From Entonaema liquescens (Eukaryota > Ascomycota > Sordariomycetes > Xylariales > Xylariaceae), in assembly GCA_902805475.1 (NCBI GenBank), contig CADCSX010000002.1, forward strand, positions 2,666,001 to 2,730,000: a DNA stretch of 64,000 nt. Reading direction: 5' to 3'. Positions 34,880-46,357 of the stretch are shown here, piece after piece. The notes under the pieces are model-generated. The model was not told the origin of the DNA. It ran no database searches and saw nothing but the letters and a program-made list of their open reading frames with translations. A program made the translations under genes and the position numbers. Each line of letters starts with the position of its first letter. Within the stretch, counting starts at the first letter, position 1.

Positions 34880-36766
34880 TTACATACCCTCAAAGTCTCC
34901 GCCGAGGTCATCTTCGTCCAAATCACCTTCCTGTATCTCCTTTGCCATCTCGCGTTCTCGCTCGCGTGCCTCCTGAGCGTTCTTGAGCTCTAGCCTATGC
35001 TGGTTCATGGGGAAACGCATAGCCTGTTCACAAACAAGTTAGTCTAGCTGGATTCGAAGCAGCTGATGTTATTAATAGGAACATACCTTCACACTCTCAT
35101 CGTGTAGCGCAAGACAAGCTCTGATACGGTCGTGGAACGCCTCGCCCGGTTCCCTAGTAGCATACACATCACCAACCTCCTTGCTCTTCATGAAACCTCG
35201 TTCTCGGTCCAAGGTCGCCTCGATGACGCCGTCTCGGATCGCCTTGGCAACAATATACTCGGCGCTCTCCTCACTACCAAGATGCAGGCGGATGCATATG
35301 TCGCGCAGCGAGATACGGCTGTAACTCAAACTCATCATACGGATGCCCGTCTTGATAACGTTTTGACGAAGGCGCAGAATGAGCGAGTAGGTCCCATCGC
35401 GACGGAAGGTGTCGGCATGGTCAGCGATTGTCACCTCGAAATCCTCCAAGTTACCCACTCGCACGGCTTGGACGAGTAAGAAGTATGGGTGGAGAGCTTG
35501 CTCCATACTGGGAACACGGAAGGTAGCCCGCTCGGGGATATCACCCATTAATAGTTCCACAACCAGTAAGAGCTTTGTCGCTGTTTGCGCGAAACCCAAA
35601 GCGCACGAGCTTGCTGGCGCTTTTCGTGTGGCTGCCGTCAGATGCTCATGTGCCTCAGTGTAGCGCAACTGAATAGCCCGGATTCGACCGAGGTAATAAA
35701 GGAAGCGTGCAACCTGGTTGTTGGCAGCATTCTCGGGGAATTGGGTGTGAGATACGAGGAGATCGGCTTGGGAGATATGGGAGGTTAGTAGATAGCTTCG
35801 GAGAAGAAGAACAATCACCGAAGCCTGGATATCTATGTCCTTTCGCAAGACGGCGGTCCGGAGAGCAGTCAAGAGGGTTGGGCGGATCGCAACGATCGGG
35901 GACTGAGGAGACGGCGGCAAAGGCGCAAGCTGCTCGCAGAATAGAGTGTAGTAGAAATAGACCTTTGCAGACAGCGAATCTAGGGTTCGTCGATTTAGAG
36001 AGTGGATGCGCTCTGAAAGGTACTTGGAAAATTCCGCGCCCCGCTGGAACTCCTTCGAGTCAAATAGATGGACTTGAACCAAAATACTCAAGAAGATATC
36101 AATCTCGGGAATAACCTCCTTGTTGTCTTTCTTGTTTCCGTTCTTAGCGGGAGCTTTTGGTTCGCTATCAATCTCCATCTCGGAATTGGCCTGACGACCT
36201 AGAGGTACATCTTCCTTTCCAATAGAGGCTAGAAGTTGCTTAGCCACATTGGCAGATGTGCTCGAAACCGAGAAGGTCTCGGAGATGACCTGAGCTAGGA
36301 TATCCGGTGTGAGACGCTTCCGGAGGGAAGAGATGGATCTTAAAGCCCTTAACGTGAATCTGGCGTCGAATAGAGTTACTGCGCGATCGAGAAGGGCGAA
36401 ATTACTCTTAATGTCTATTACAAAGGCAAATATGTTAGATTGTCATATGCACGAAGTTATTCGGGTGATGGCGTTAGTTATACCTGTGATGGCTTGGGTG
36501 ACAGGGTCAACCTTGACCTCAAGATCCTCCTGCTTATCCACGTCCATTTCGATATCTCCGTCAGCATCAGGTTGAGGTGGTTGAGAAGACTGCTTCGAGG
36601 TCTTTGAAGGAGGAACGACAACTGTCATATCTTCGCCTTCTTTAACACCCTTCTTGCCCTTTCCCTTAAGTGAAGACTTTTCGTCGGTCATGTCAACGTC
36701 CTGGTTTTTCCTAATACTGTTCTCAACCGGCTCGTTCCCGTTTGAATGAGGCGTTTTCCCTGGCAT
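34880..36766 (-). CDS. rpn3: 26S proteasome regulatory subunit RPN3 (PSMD3)
   Basis: Three exons: 36766-36484, 36414-35087 and 35023-34880 (584 residues, phases agree). RPN3 is a structural PCI subunit of the 19S lid that helps hold the lid together. Residues 1-94 are charged and probably disordered (KGKGKKGVKEGEDM). The helical repeat array follows (FLYYLGRIRAIQLRYTEAHE; LLMGDIPERATF, a strong RPN3 signature). The PCI winged helix then ends with SLSYSRISLRDICIRLHL and YIVAKAIRDGVIEA. The last exon is an acidic tail (EGDLDEDDLGGDFEGM), which is normal for the family. GTATGT at the very end could be a donor for one more tiny exon. Confidence 0.95.
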
Positions 36767-38633
36767 ATCGATCAAGGAAAAATAGATTTGGAAAAGGGGA
36801 AAGTGGTTGGGACCGTTGATAGACGTATGGGTCGACGTTGGGTGATGTGTCGGGTTTAGGCCGCGGAATGGGGCGTAGATGATGATGACGATACTAGATA
36901 CAGCCGACAGGTAATATCGCGGGAGCGCGCTCACGTTGGGGGACCCTGCAGGAAGAATCTGTACTGATTTGGAGTCGGCTGGCAGCGGGAAAACACAAAC
37001 CAGGTGTCTAAATAAAACAGACGAGAAAAGGAAGAGTGCGTGATATAGATACACGCACTAGAAGACGTGATTTGGATTGAAGGAGTTGGTTGAAATTGGG
37101 GGAGATTATGAGAAGATGGAATGAAGCAGAAGGGAGGAAATTGATGTCGTTTGTTCAGTCACAGGTTCCAAAATCAAGACGGGTCAGAGTGATGCAAGCG
37201 AAAAGCCCCCGGGAAAGAGTTATCGCCTGACTTAGGTAACTAAACTGACCAAAAGAAGCCGCTGGAGTACCTAAAGCTTTACCACCCTTTAGGCTTGTTT
37301 AGATCTATTTAGGTCTGTTTAGGTGACTTTAGCGGACCCCGGAAGCCCTAGAGGAAGTTCGAAGATGCACTCCGAAAAAGGTACGAAAGCTTGGACCCGA
37401 GAGTACAAGGATCTTGGCTAAAGGATTCCGCGATAGATTAGGTATTTTTGGTACTGATCTTTTTCTGGGGCTACCTCAAGTCGGGTATCCACTTTGGTCT
37501 TTCATCGAGGGACCCATCCAAGAGTGACGTTTGCGAATTGGTGCCTGTCCAGACGGCCAGACTTTAAGGTTGCCAGAGCTCCGACCGAAATCAAGCCTCA
37601 GAGTCCACAATCTGCGCCGCATTTCTAATGCACGGCATCTGCACCGATAAGTTTTATTTACATGGAAGCCACAAGCAACCATATTTTTTAAGATCTCACT
37701 TAATAAAGGCCGATAAAAAATAAAACATCAAATACTACACGTATGAAGTCTTATATGATTTCTGACCCGTCAAATACACAGTAACAAAACACCTCATGCC
37801 GATATCGCGCGAACAATAATTTAGTAAATACCTTATACCGGCCTCCATATAAAATTTATCAGCTACTTCATATGTTTGGACACGTCGATGTACCATTGCT
37901 TACGCGGTCGTCCAATTATTTGGCTTGGACTGCCACATGTCCGTGCTTCACAGGTGCTATTTCCTCTATATTCCCCTCTCGCGATCTGCCCATCTTCCAC
38001 TCATCATCCACTCGTTATGAAGAACTAGTTGCGAATATTATGCGAATAGACAAACTCACTAAATATGCAAGACTTACGGATAGATCTACCTACCGTACAC
38101 AGTTGACCTAGGATATCTCTTGTAGGTGGATAAGCATACCTACATATCATGCATTCTTATGTACAATGATCCCTACATAATGAATTTCACACATAAGTCG
38201 GCATACTACTCCCAAAGGTGAGCCAGTCATATTGGATCTCGTTATATATAGAGGTCTAATCAGCTTCCCAGGTAGAAAGAAAAGTCTACAATTCCTTCCT
38301 CTGCTATGTTTCCCCTATGACGGTCCAAAATCCAACTTTTGATGTGCAAACTATACTCCCATAAGGATTTTGAAGTCTCAAGCGAGCTCACCCAGATGAT
38401 AAAACGATAGAGTAATACTCATGATCAACCCCAAGCTCATACATAGGCCGACTAGCAAGCCAGCAGGCCAATAGATTCATAACTACGAGATTGGCAATTT
38501 ACTAAGAGTATACCCACATAAAAGCGATAAAATATTCCTTATAGAAGCTATCCCCCTATACTCTTCTTAACCTCGAAAGACTCGTGGGATCAATACCACT
38601 ATACCACTATACCACTAGCAACATCAACTTCCT
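36767..38633. other. Intergenic, no supported gene
   Basis: RPN3 promoter, then 1.5 kb of AT-rich DNA. A stretch at 37,290-37,330 repeats a TTTAGGTCTGTTTAGG-like unit, and ATACCACT is repeated three times near 38,597-38,620. No domain-bearing ORF. Confidence 0.5.
38597..38620. repeat. Short tandem repeat, unit ATACCACT, three copies
   Basis: Three adjacent ATACCACT units just downstream of the NmrA-like gene stop. Too short to classify further. Confidence 0.6.
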
Positions 38634-39848
38634 TTAATGAGAAAATGACACCTGGCCACTTTCTCCCATCCGGACGCCGACAGCCGTAGCCTCATCCAAG
38701 TCCTCGACAGGAAGACTAAGCAAATCATTGTGGAGATCCCCTTTATAGTCACCATCTCCATTAGGGAAGAACATGCGACTGTACAACATCTTGGTAAAGA
38801 GCTTCCAGTTTCCCTCCTGCAGAGCAGCCCGGCCCTCTCCCCAGCGCTGCTCAGCAGATTCGCGGGTAATAGTCCAATCTCCGTCTGCAGTACCCGTGAC
38901 ACGCTTCACACTCTCGAACATGTCGCGCTGCGCAAGGCGGAAGCTCGAGATGTACACACAGCCATTGCGGAACTTCGATAGCGTAAGCGACGTGTCTGCT
39001 TCGTCGTCCGGGAACTCCTTGAGGCTGAGAAGCGCGGCAACGGCCCGCCCGCACTGCGGCCACGTGCTTGTGCGGATGGGCACCGTGCCATTACCGAACT
39101 CTACGAACGTGCGCTTGTTAAAATCGAACCCGAAGCGGTCGGGTCCCCCACCTAGGCTAAATTCGTACCAGAAACCACACGATAGAAGGATGTACGAACT
39201 GACGCCAAGACTTTCGATCTCGGAGGTGATGCTATCTCGTGTAGCCTTCAGCATGCTGTCTTCGCATAGCGCGTCGTTAGCCGCATCGTGTCCGAACCAG
39301 TTGGGTAAGATGTATGGCACACCGGCCTTAGCGGCTGCGCGTACTGTGACAGCGAAGTCAGTATTTTAGTTGATCCAGGCTAGCTCTTTCTAACGGAGTC
39401 TGGTATAGCTAGAAAAAGTATTAAAATATGCTAGCTATTAAGAGTATTTTCTTTCGACAGATTAAAGGGGCTATGAAATGCTACATACCAAGCTTGCTAA
39501 CAGTGTCCCTTGGAGCATGCACTGACATAGAGACGATCAAGACCTGCTGCCCACGAAGCGCTTCTACAAGTTCGGAGTCGTCATTGCCGCTATAGTTGAC
39601 ACGAGCAACCTTGAGGCCTTCAGGAAACCTTGTCGTGCTGTCGGAACGCGTTATGGCTGTTAGAACATGCTTGCCATTCTTGAGCAGGTGCTCGGTCAAG
39701 ACACCCCCTATCTGGCCACCGGCCTGCTATTGGTTAGTGATATCCCGACCCTGAACAAAATGAAATACTAACATACGCCTACAATAGCAACCTTCTCGAT
39801 GCGATTGGTAAATCCCTCGGACTGATTCTTAGCATACTTCACAGTCAT
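38634..39848 (-). CDS. NmrA-like / isoflavone-reductase-like NAD(P)-binding protein
   Basis: Three exons: 39848-39777, 39723-39489 and 39343-38634 (338 residues, phases agree). The dinucleotide motif VGAGGQIGG is rebuilt exactly across intron 1 and is followed by HLLKNGKHVLTAITRSDST, the NmrA strand-2 region where NADP specificity is read. After intron 2 come KAGVPYILPNWFGHD and the GFWYEFSL segment. Members are either small-molecule reductases or redox-sensing regulators. The atypical SDR fold lacks a clear YxxxK, so enzymatic activity is unsure. No signal peptide. Confidence 0.82.
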
Positions 39849-41116
39849 GATGATCCTAGTCTTTTTCGGTACTAAAAGGGTGAGACATGTGCTTGCTATT
39901 GATAGCCATATTAACTAAGACTACGGACTATGTCGACTATATTTATTTACAGGTATCGAACAGACCGTCTCTAGTACACCATAAGTCGAAGACCCGTACC
40001 GGCCGCTGTTGCTTCCTCCGGAGTTTGTGTTTCCTAGTCCGGACCGGATTTAACCGGAAGACTTGTCGGACCTAGGTTAGACCCGGAATGCCCATCAAAA
40101 CATACTAGATAACCCGGAGATACAGTCCTCAAGCGGCGTCTATCGGGATATGGAATTAACAATTACCAAGCAGCATTAATCACATATTCGTTCTTTTTTG
40201 TTGTCGTATTCTCAGCTAAGCAACTTTCGGGCTTATCACTGTAAAGTTGTGGCTTAGATGATACGCCTGAGGAAGCATTTCGGGGATGCGAAAACTACGC
40301 AATGAGCCGGGCTTAAGCTATTGCTGGACATATGGGGAAGAGGTGAGGTTATCATAAAGAATGATGGAATTCTGAATAGAGGTGTGGGTATACACTTAAC
40401 CTAAGGTATGCATTTTGTGTTGTAGCACCAATTATAACCTATTGGCGCTTTTCGCTACTAAAGATCACTACTGATCCAGGCAAGTCTCGGATTTTGAACT
40501 TGTAAGTACTAATACTAGATTCGGAATCTATTGTTTGAGGGATGGGTCTTGAATATCGTGTTCTCTTCTTTTTAGCTGGATGGCTATTAGGTACTAAGTA
40601 TCAATAAGCGCTTGGAGGCTTATCCCTAGTTCCAACCATCTCTCTGTCACAACTCAGACTGAATGAGAATTTTCCTTGGCATTTTACTTAGGTACCTAAC
40701 CTAGAATAGAAAACTGTCATCATTACTGAAGTTGTTTCGTTACTGAGTTCTATTAGCGGGGCGGTATTACCAGTTATCGTGGTTTACCATTGACGAGTCC
40801 ACGAGTAAGAACACCGTCAGCCTGTTAGACTAATATCCAATAAGGAAAGCTAAACAAACAATTTACGAATTTTATTGGACTTTTAATAATCAATAACATT
40901 AAGTAATAATTGTTGACTTCCGCTTTTTTGACTTTCAACTCCGATGTACCTATATTTTACATTTAGGGAACAAAATCAACATGAGCAATAAGAGCCAACT
41001 TGAACACCTGTGAGAGATGGAATGGTTATCTGAAATAAACATGCTGTTGACCTGGCTTATTTCGTAGCCCGCAAATGAATCCCGGATAGTAAATAATCGT
41101 TTTGATGCTAGTCTGA
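39849..41116. other. Intergenic, no supported gene
   Basis: AT-rich, contains the promoter of the NmrA-like gene. No ORF or repeat with support. Confidence 0.5.
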
Positions 41117-41883
41117 CTAATTGACGGTGCTGCCACAAGTAGAATCCATATCGTAGTCGTCGTACCAGTATTCAGAATCCGATGGCAACACCCTCCGGAA
41201 GATCTGGTCTCCGATCTTAGTCTGCACCCTCTGGAAACCGGAGAGAAAGCATTTATGCGCGACCTTGCTCGTCTCCGCTGACTCATTGTCGTCTATGCTG
41301 ACGGTGGTGCTTTCGGGGATGTTGTTGGCGAAGTATTGTAAGATCGGCTCTAGCCAAGCAAGCCATTTCTTCAAGTCGTCTTCGAAATAATTATGATCAC
41401 GATGGCCCCGAGCCTTCCACGGCTGCTGTAGCACGAGAGAAAGATGTGTCAGATCTGTGAGGAGCGGAACCCAGATCTTGAAGTCGAGCTTGATGGGCTC
41501 CATGTACCCCAGCCCTTGAGGATGTGCGAGAAGTCTAAGGGAGCGGATGCGCCGTATGTTGACCGTCCCGAACTTCAGAAGTTTATCTTGAGAATCAGCG
41601 TGCGTATGTATAATGAAGGTGTTGCGCTGGTATAACACGTTGAGAGCTTCCTCGCTGACCTGCCTAGACACGCGAAGGATACTCGTCCTTCTCTGAGGCA
41701 CGCCGGAACCCCGCCACAGCAGAAGTTTGACTGGGGATCATCCCATATCGACTCGATCCACCTGTCGAGCTTGGGGCTCAGAGATTGGACATCGACGTCG
41801 TCGGGGAAGAATAGCAGCTGCAGGTAGATCTCCTCACGGATCTCCAGGGGGAGGCGGAGGAAGATGCTTGATTGGCTCGCCAT
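41117..41883 (-). pseudogene. 2EXR / F-box-like hypothetical gene with a frame break
   Basis: The N-terminal frame (from the ATG at 41883) starts FLRLPLEIREEIYLQLLF, the opening of fungal 2EXR or F-box-like proteins. The continuing part (SILRVSRQVSEEALNVLYQR, the second half of that domain) is in another frame, open to 41117. The switch lies at a GGGG run (41709-41712 on the minus strand). No intron of workable length fits. Total would be about 255 residues. Either a one-base assembly error or a recent frameshift; the rest is well preserved. Confidence 0.6.
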
Positions 41884-42494
41884 AGTGGGACGAGGCGTCA
41901 GACGTTATCAAATTATAAGACAGTCCGGACAATGGAATTCCAGGGCAAGATCCAGGTTGTTAAGGTTTAGGTAGAGTGCGGGGAGGTTTACATCGAGTTT
42001 TTATATTGGCCGGAATGGGCGCCAGACTCACGTGCTCGTAGGAGCAGTTGTACGACCTCTTAAACCGGTCGTCCTAGGGCTTCATGCACGATGCCGGTTT
42101 ATGAATGTCGGGGCCTTCCTATGGAGGTGTCACAGAAAATTTTCTAACTCTTGCTTCCTATCGTGGCAAATTTTTAATTCTTTTGATGTTGCTGGTCTAC
42201 ATGGACGCCTCACTATTAATATTGATTGGCGTATAACATTAAGGTCGGGAATAGTAGAGGGGTAGAATTCCTCGTCGGTATATAGGCCGTATCACGTATA
42301 CAGAAATTTATTAACAAAATTTAGATACCTACCACAGCTCCTCAACGCCTCTCGGCCTACATCGTGTATGGTTTGTTAATAGTTACGTCATCTGCAACGC
42401 AATTTCGGACCACTGCGTGTCTTACTATACTGCCTGTTCAATTTTTGCTTTTTACATAGCTGGCCATATCTTATCATGGCCCCCATCCGAGCTC
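41884..42494. other. Intergenic, no gene seen
   Basis: AT-rich spacer between two minus-strand genes. Only short ORFs. Confidence 0.55.
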
Positions 42495-43564
42495 TTATGG
42501 GAAAACACTAGTCAGAACGTTTCCATATTCCGTATATGACAATCCCATCTTTTCAATATCATAGTCATTCCAATATCCTCCACCAGCTACAGAACTTCGT
42601 GAGTTCCAACTGGTAAACCTAGATCGTGCCTGCGTCGCAGTTGTCCCCTGAGATGGTTTGGAATCATTTGTTACCCATATGAGCGGTACGACCTTCTGAC
42701 CCAACGTAGTCTGCCAGCTTCCCGGATCATTACCTGCGCCACCGTCATCTATAACAAGAGTCAGTGATTTTTTCTTCCAAGTAGATTGTCAAATGTAGGT
42801 AGTTATATAGGTCACGGGAGCAATAACCCCTTAGTCAGTTCGACAATGAAACGTCGGTCTCCGAGATGACCTAAAAAGTGGAAAGGGGGAAGAGGGGGGT
42901 GGTTTTGATGTTACATACAGCATTGCAGATACACCCTATCCAACAGCAAGTCTGGTTCTTGGAGACCGTTGTTAATCTGTGTCTTGAGATTTCTCCAGAA
43001 ACCCGTGTTTGTATAGGGCGCGATGGTGTATTTATATCCTATAGTGCCGAGCATTTTCGCGAAGGCGGCAGTACTAGTAACGTCGTATATAGACTCGTCG
43101 TCATTATTAACGGCGTCGAGGTCCCAAGCTGTCTTCAGTGCCTCGAAGTTGCGGTAAAGATTCGTCTCGGTGCCAGTTCCCGGACTGCGTGTCAGTTCGC
43201 GGACGTGCTGGGAGTTCATTGAAATTTCGAGCCGGTCAATGCCCGTGTCGCCTGTCTTGAACGAGCGAACTTTGTCAGAGAGCGCCGTGCCACCGACGTA
43301 GGCACCGTTCGATGCGATGAGGGTGTCCTTGCTTCCCGGAGTGTTGGAATAGTACATGATGTCGCCATTTTCGAGGATTCCGACGCCGAAGATAATGAGG
43401 GAATTGAAACCAGAGGTCTTCAAAGCTGCGGTATTTGACTTGAGTACATCTTTGAATAAGTATATAGCTCTTATGCTACTAGACGCGGTCGCATTGACAG
43501 TAGCGGAGGCATGTTGGAAAAGAAGCTCAAATAGTAGAGCCCTTAACAATACGTGAAATAACAT
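42495..43564 (-). CDS. Secreted GH18-like TIM-barrel protein
   Basis: Two exons, 43564-42919 and 42748-42495 (299 residues, phase 1). I prefer the ATG at 43564 because it gives a signal peptide (MLFHVLLRALLFELLFQHASA); the frame is open to 43633. The chain reads as an alternating beta/alpha barrel: IRAIYLFKDVL, SLIIFGVGIL, AWDLDAVNNDDE (in the place of the GH18 D-x-x-D-x-D-x-E motif but degenerate), KYTIAPYTN, RVYLQCYDGGAGNDP across the intron and VVPLIWVTND. This points to a chitinase-like or endo-glycosidase-like fold with uncertain activity. It should be exported. No chitin-binding module. Confidence 0.6.
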
Positions 43565-44888
43565 GGCTATCAATTTGTGCAATGATTTCCCAAGCGACAA
43601 TATTTGCGATTGACGAGGTATCGACCGTGACAAGCATTTGGGCCTACCTGTTCTATTTATTCAGCCCAAGATGTTTTCTTTCCCCTGTCGGGGTGTTGGC
43701 ATTGAAATACTCTTAAATCGAACTATAAAAGGGTCGAGACTATGGGAGACCACATGCGCAATATATTTCTCCGGTTCAAGGTAGCATTAAACACAGCCGG
43801 GAAAAAGGGTAGCGAATTTTCTTGATGTGATGGCATGAATATCCAGGTCTTCTTGTTTTCGTCAACGGCTAAAGTATGCAGTTTTATAGCTGGTCCAATA
43901 CGAATGCTACTGCAGCATACTCTTCACTAGGTCGGTATTTACTCCTGTTTAGGAAGCTCTTCAGCAACGTGCTCTGATATTGATTCTTGGCGCTTGAAAG
44001 CGAAGAACCATTGTAAGGCCACTACATTATTTTAAGAATTATAATGCTGTGCTGGAATTAGGCCTGACATTATACATAATCACTCTCAAGCTTTCCTTAA
44101 TGGTTGAAGCGAATGCCCAAATGCCTACTGGATTTACACTGTAGTTAGATTGAGAGTCTATAAACCCATTATATATGACCACTATAGGGGTTGTGGGTCT
44201 CATCAAGGCGACAAGACTCTTATTAGTCTTCATAACTTCTCTGCCTTCATAAAGATGGATAAAGAATTACTATAATTCGAAATGTTAAAGTTACAACGCA
44301 AGTAATAGCTGCTAATGCATACTCAGAGTTTGCAATTGTGATTGCTATTAATATCTTCTGTCAGATATATCCGTTCGCCGCCTCGATTATAGGGTAAGGT
44401 ACTATTCAATAGGTATGCTGTCTCATTTCAGATCAGATTTCGAATAGCCACCGTCTCGATAGTCTGCACAGCCAAACCTTTCGAACGCATGAAGTTTACC
44501 ACGTTTGTCGAGCTCCTTGCCAAATCAGTTTGGACTGAGTTTACTACGGATTATATATTTATTATTAATCATATGAGCAGGAAGTATTAATGGGAGGCCA
44601 AATTAAAGTCATGAAGTTAATTTAGAAGTACTAATGGCCGTAAGTAAGACATTTTGAGAGTTTATATTAAGTTAATTCAACAGGACCACAATGATATACC
44701 GCATTTGGCTCATATCGGAGTAAGTAGAGGCTGAGTCAAGGTAGTAGGATGCTTCATGTTGTATGCAAAGTTAGTTTGATATACTGGATGAAAGGTGATC
44801 CTAACGAAGATAAATGAGAATCACATTGAGCTTCAGATATTTTTTAGCTGAAGTGTTTTTTTTTTCAGCTGAATCCTGCAGACCATGA

Positions 44889-44918
44889 GGAATACCCAAT
44901 GGGCTTCTTGGGTATTCC
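44889..44918. repeat. Perfect 11-bp inverted repeat with 8-nt loop
   Basis: GGAATACCCAA (44889-44899) is followed by its exact complement TTGGGTATTCC (44908-44918). It lies 150 bp before the gasdermin-like gene start and upstream of its TATA box, so it could be a dyad operator or an element end. Confidence 0.6.
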
Positions 44919-44956
44919 CCTACATTAGGCCACCCGTACTGCCTTCATAGATCCAG

Positions 44957-44964
44957 TATAAAAG
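44957..44964 (+). promoter_or_regulatory. TATA box of the gasdermin-like gene
   Basis: TATAAAAG, 106 bp before the start codon at 45070, a consensus TATA element at a typical distance. Confidence 0.45.
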
Positions 44965-45069
44965 CGAAGAACTACGAAAACCCCGCATTTTTCAGCTCTT
45001 TCGGAGAGGCATCCCACACTACATCCTCCTATGTGTCTACCATAACCATCAACATCTGAGCAACAGTCA

Positions 45070-46218
45070 ATGGCCAATCAAACATGTTACTTCTTTTACG
45101 CCCCGACGTGGGACTACCCGCCTGACGGCCCTATAAAGTTAGGCAATGTGCTCACATCGCTTAAGAAGCCCGAACGGCCTCTCGTTACTGTACTCCCTTT
45201 AGCGAAAGGCGATGTTTTTTCCTCGGAGAAGAGACAGGTCGAGTTCTCGCGCGAAAAACTAATATCGGGTCGATTTTCCATATTAACGAAATTCCTAGGC
45301 CTTTTTGGAGTTGGTGTGGACGTGGGTATGAGCTGGGACATTGGGTAAGGTAATTTCTTGCGTCGTATCCATCGATTAAATAAAGAGTAAACGTAGTATA
45401 TAGTTTAGACACATGCCTAGGTAAGAGGTACCTAAGGTAACTATCATGACCTATATTTCAAGTTTATAATGTTGTACCTAGTCTTCTACTGTCACTTTGA
45501 TGATCCACGTCTTAGTGCAAGATGCCCCTTAACTCAGGTCTTGTGTCTCACTCATTGTTCTACGACACACAATCCCCTATGTACAAAGCAGTTCGCACAT
45601 CGCAATTCAAGCGAAGCTAACCATCTTGATAGTGAGGGAGAAGCATTCAGCTTTGACCGGATTGAGACGACCCAGTTCTTCCCAACGCAGGATTATCTCC
45701 AACAATGCATTGAGGCCGAGCCTGTTCGTCGATACCTGGACAAGTCCCGTTACCGAAAGCCAATATATATAATCACAGGTATCAAGACTGTTACTGGTGC
45801 CAAAGCGGAGTCTTTCAAGATTCGAGGTACGGGTGGGAGTCTGAGCGCCGAGGTTGATGGTACTATGTGGAGCGGCGGTACCTTTCCCATCAGCGGCGGG
45901 CCAACTATAGAAGCAAATAGAGAAAGAAATACTCAATCATCCTGGGAAGGGAGCAGTGACTTCGTCTTTGCTTTCAGGGTTCGGAAGGTCCTCGTGGAGA
46001 AGAAAACGGGGACTGTGAACAAGGATGAGGATTATAGGCGTGGCGCCATGTTGGAAACGGGCCATGAGACGTTAGAGATCCCAGTCAGTTCCATTGTAAC
46101 AGAGCAAGATCCGGACTTAGAACAGGAAGGTTTCGGTAGTGAAGAGTTGATGGAAGATGATGTCCTTGTTAACTGTGCTATCCCCGATCTACAAATAGAC
46201 AGAGAGGAAGGAGAGTAG
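45070..46218 (+). CDS. Gasdermin-like cell-death protein (HET-Q1 / RCD-1 family candidate)
   Basis: Two exons, 45070-45344 and 45633-46218 (286 residues; phase 2; branch GCTAAC before the acceptor). The Podospora gasdermin HET-Q1 has 278 residues. The pattern fits what I recall of fungal gasdermins: YFFYAPTWDYPPDGPIKLGN at the N terminus, a hydrophobic GILTKFLGL-like turn, an amphipathic beta core (RKPIYIITGIKTVTGAKA, FVFAFRVRKV) and an acidic tail. In HET-Q1 a partner protease cleaves off a short C terminus after a Phe, freeing a pore-forming part. Here the only Phe in the acidic tail is Phe259, 27 residues from the end. The next gene, tail-to-tail 139 bp away, is a subtilisin. Family assignment is by pattern and context, not by a search. 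Confidence 0.65.
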
Positions 46219-46357
46219 ATATATAAGCCCTGGGAGTGGACCGGAGCTGATATCTAAATGTCTTATATGTAGTAGATACAGATCTAGTTGAAGATCTAGG
46301 TGATCTTACAGCTGACTGGTATATATGTATTATATATCATTGAGACCATTTCTTTTT

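Larger units (their letters stand above)
43565..45069. other. Intergenic, no supported gene
   Basis: 1.5 kb of AT-rich DNA at the left border of the cell-death island. It holds a perfect hairpin (44889-44918) and a TATA box for the next gene. ORFs are short and domain-free. Confidence 0.5.

Noticed and set aside
45346..45632. Continuous reading of 45469-46218 as a separate gene
   Set aside because: Its upstream third has no gasdermin-like sequence; the GTAAGG donor at 45345 and the GCTAAC/TAG acceptor at 45632 join the two conserved halves in phase.
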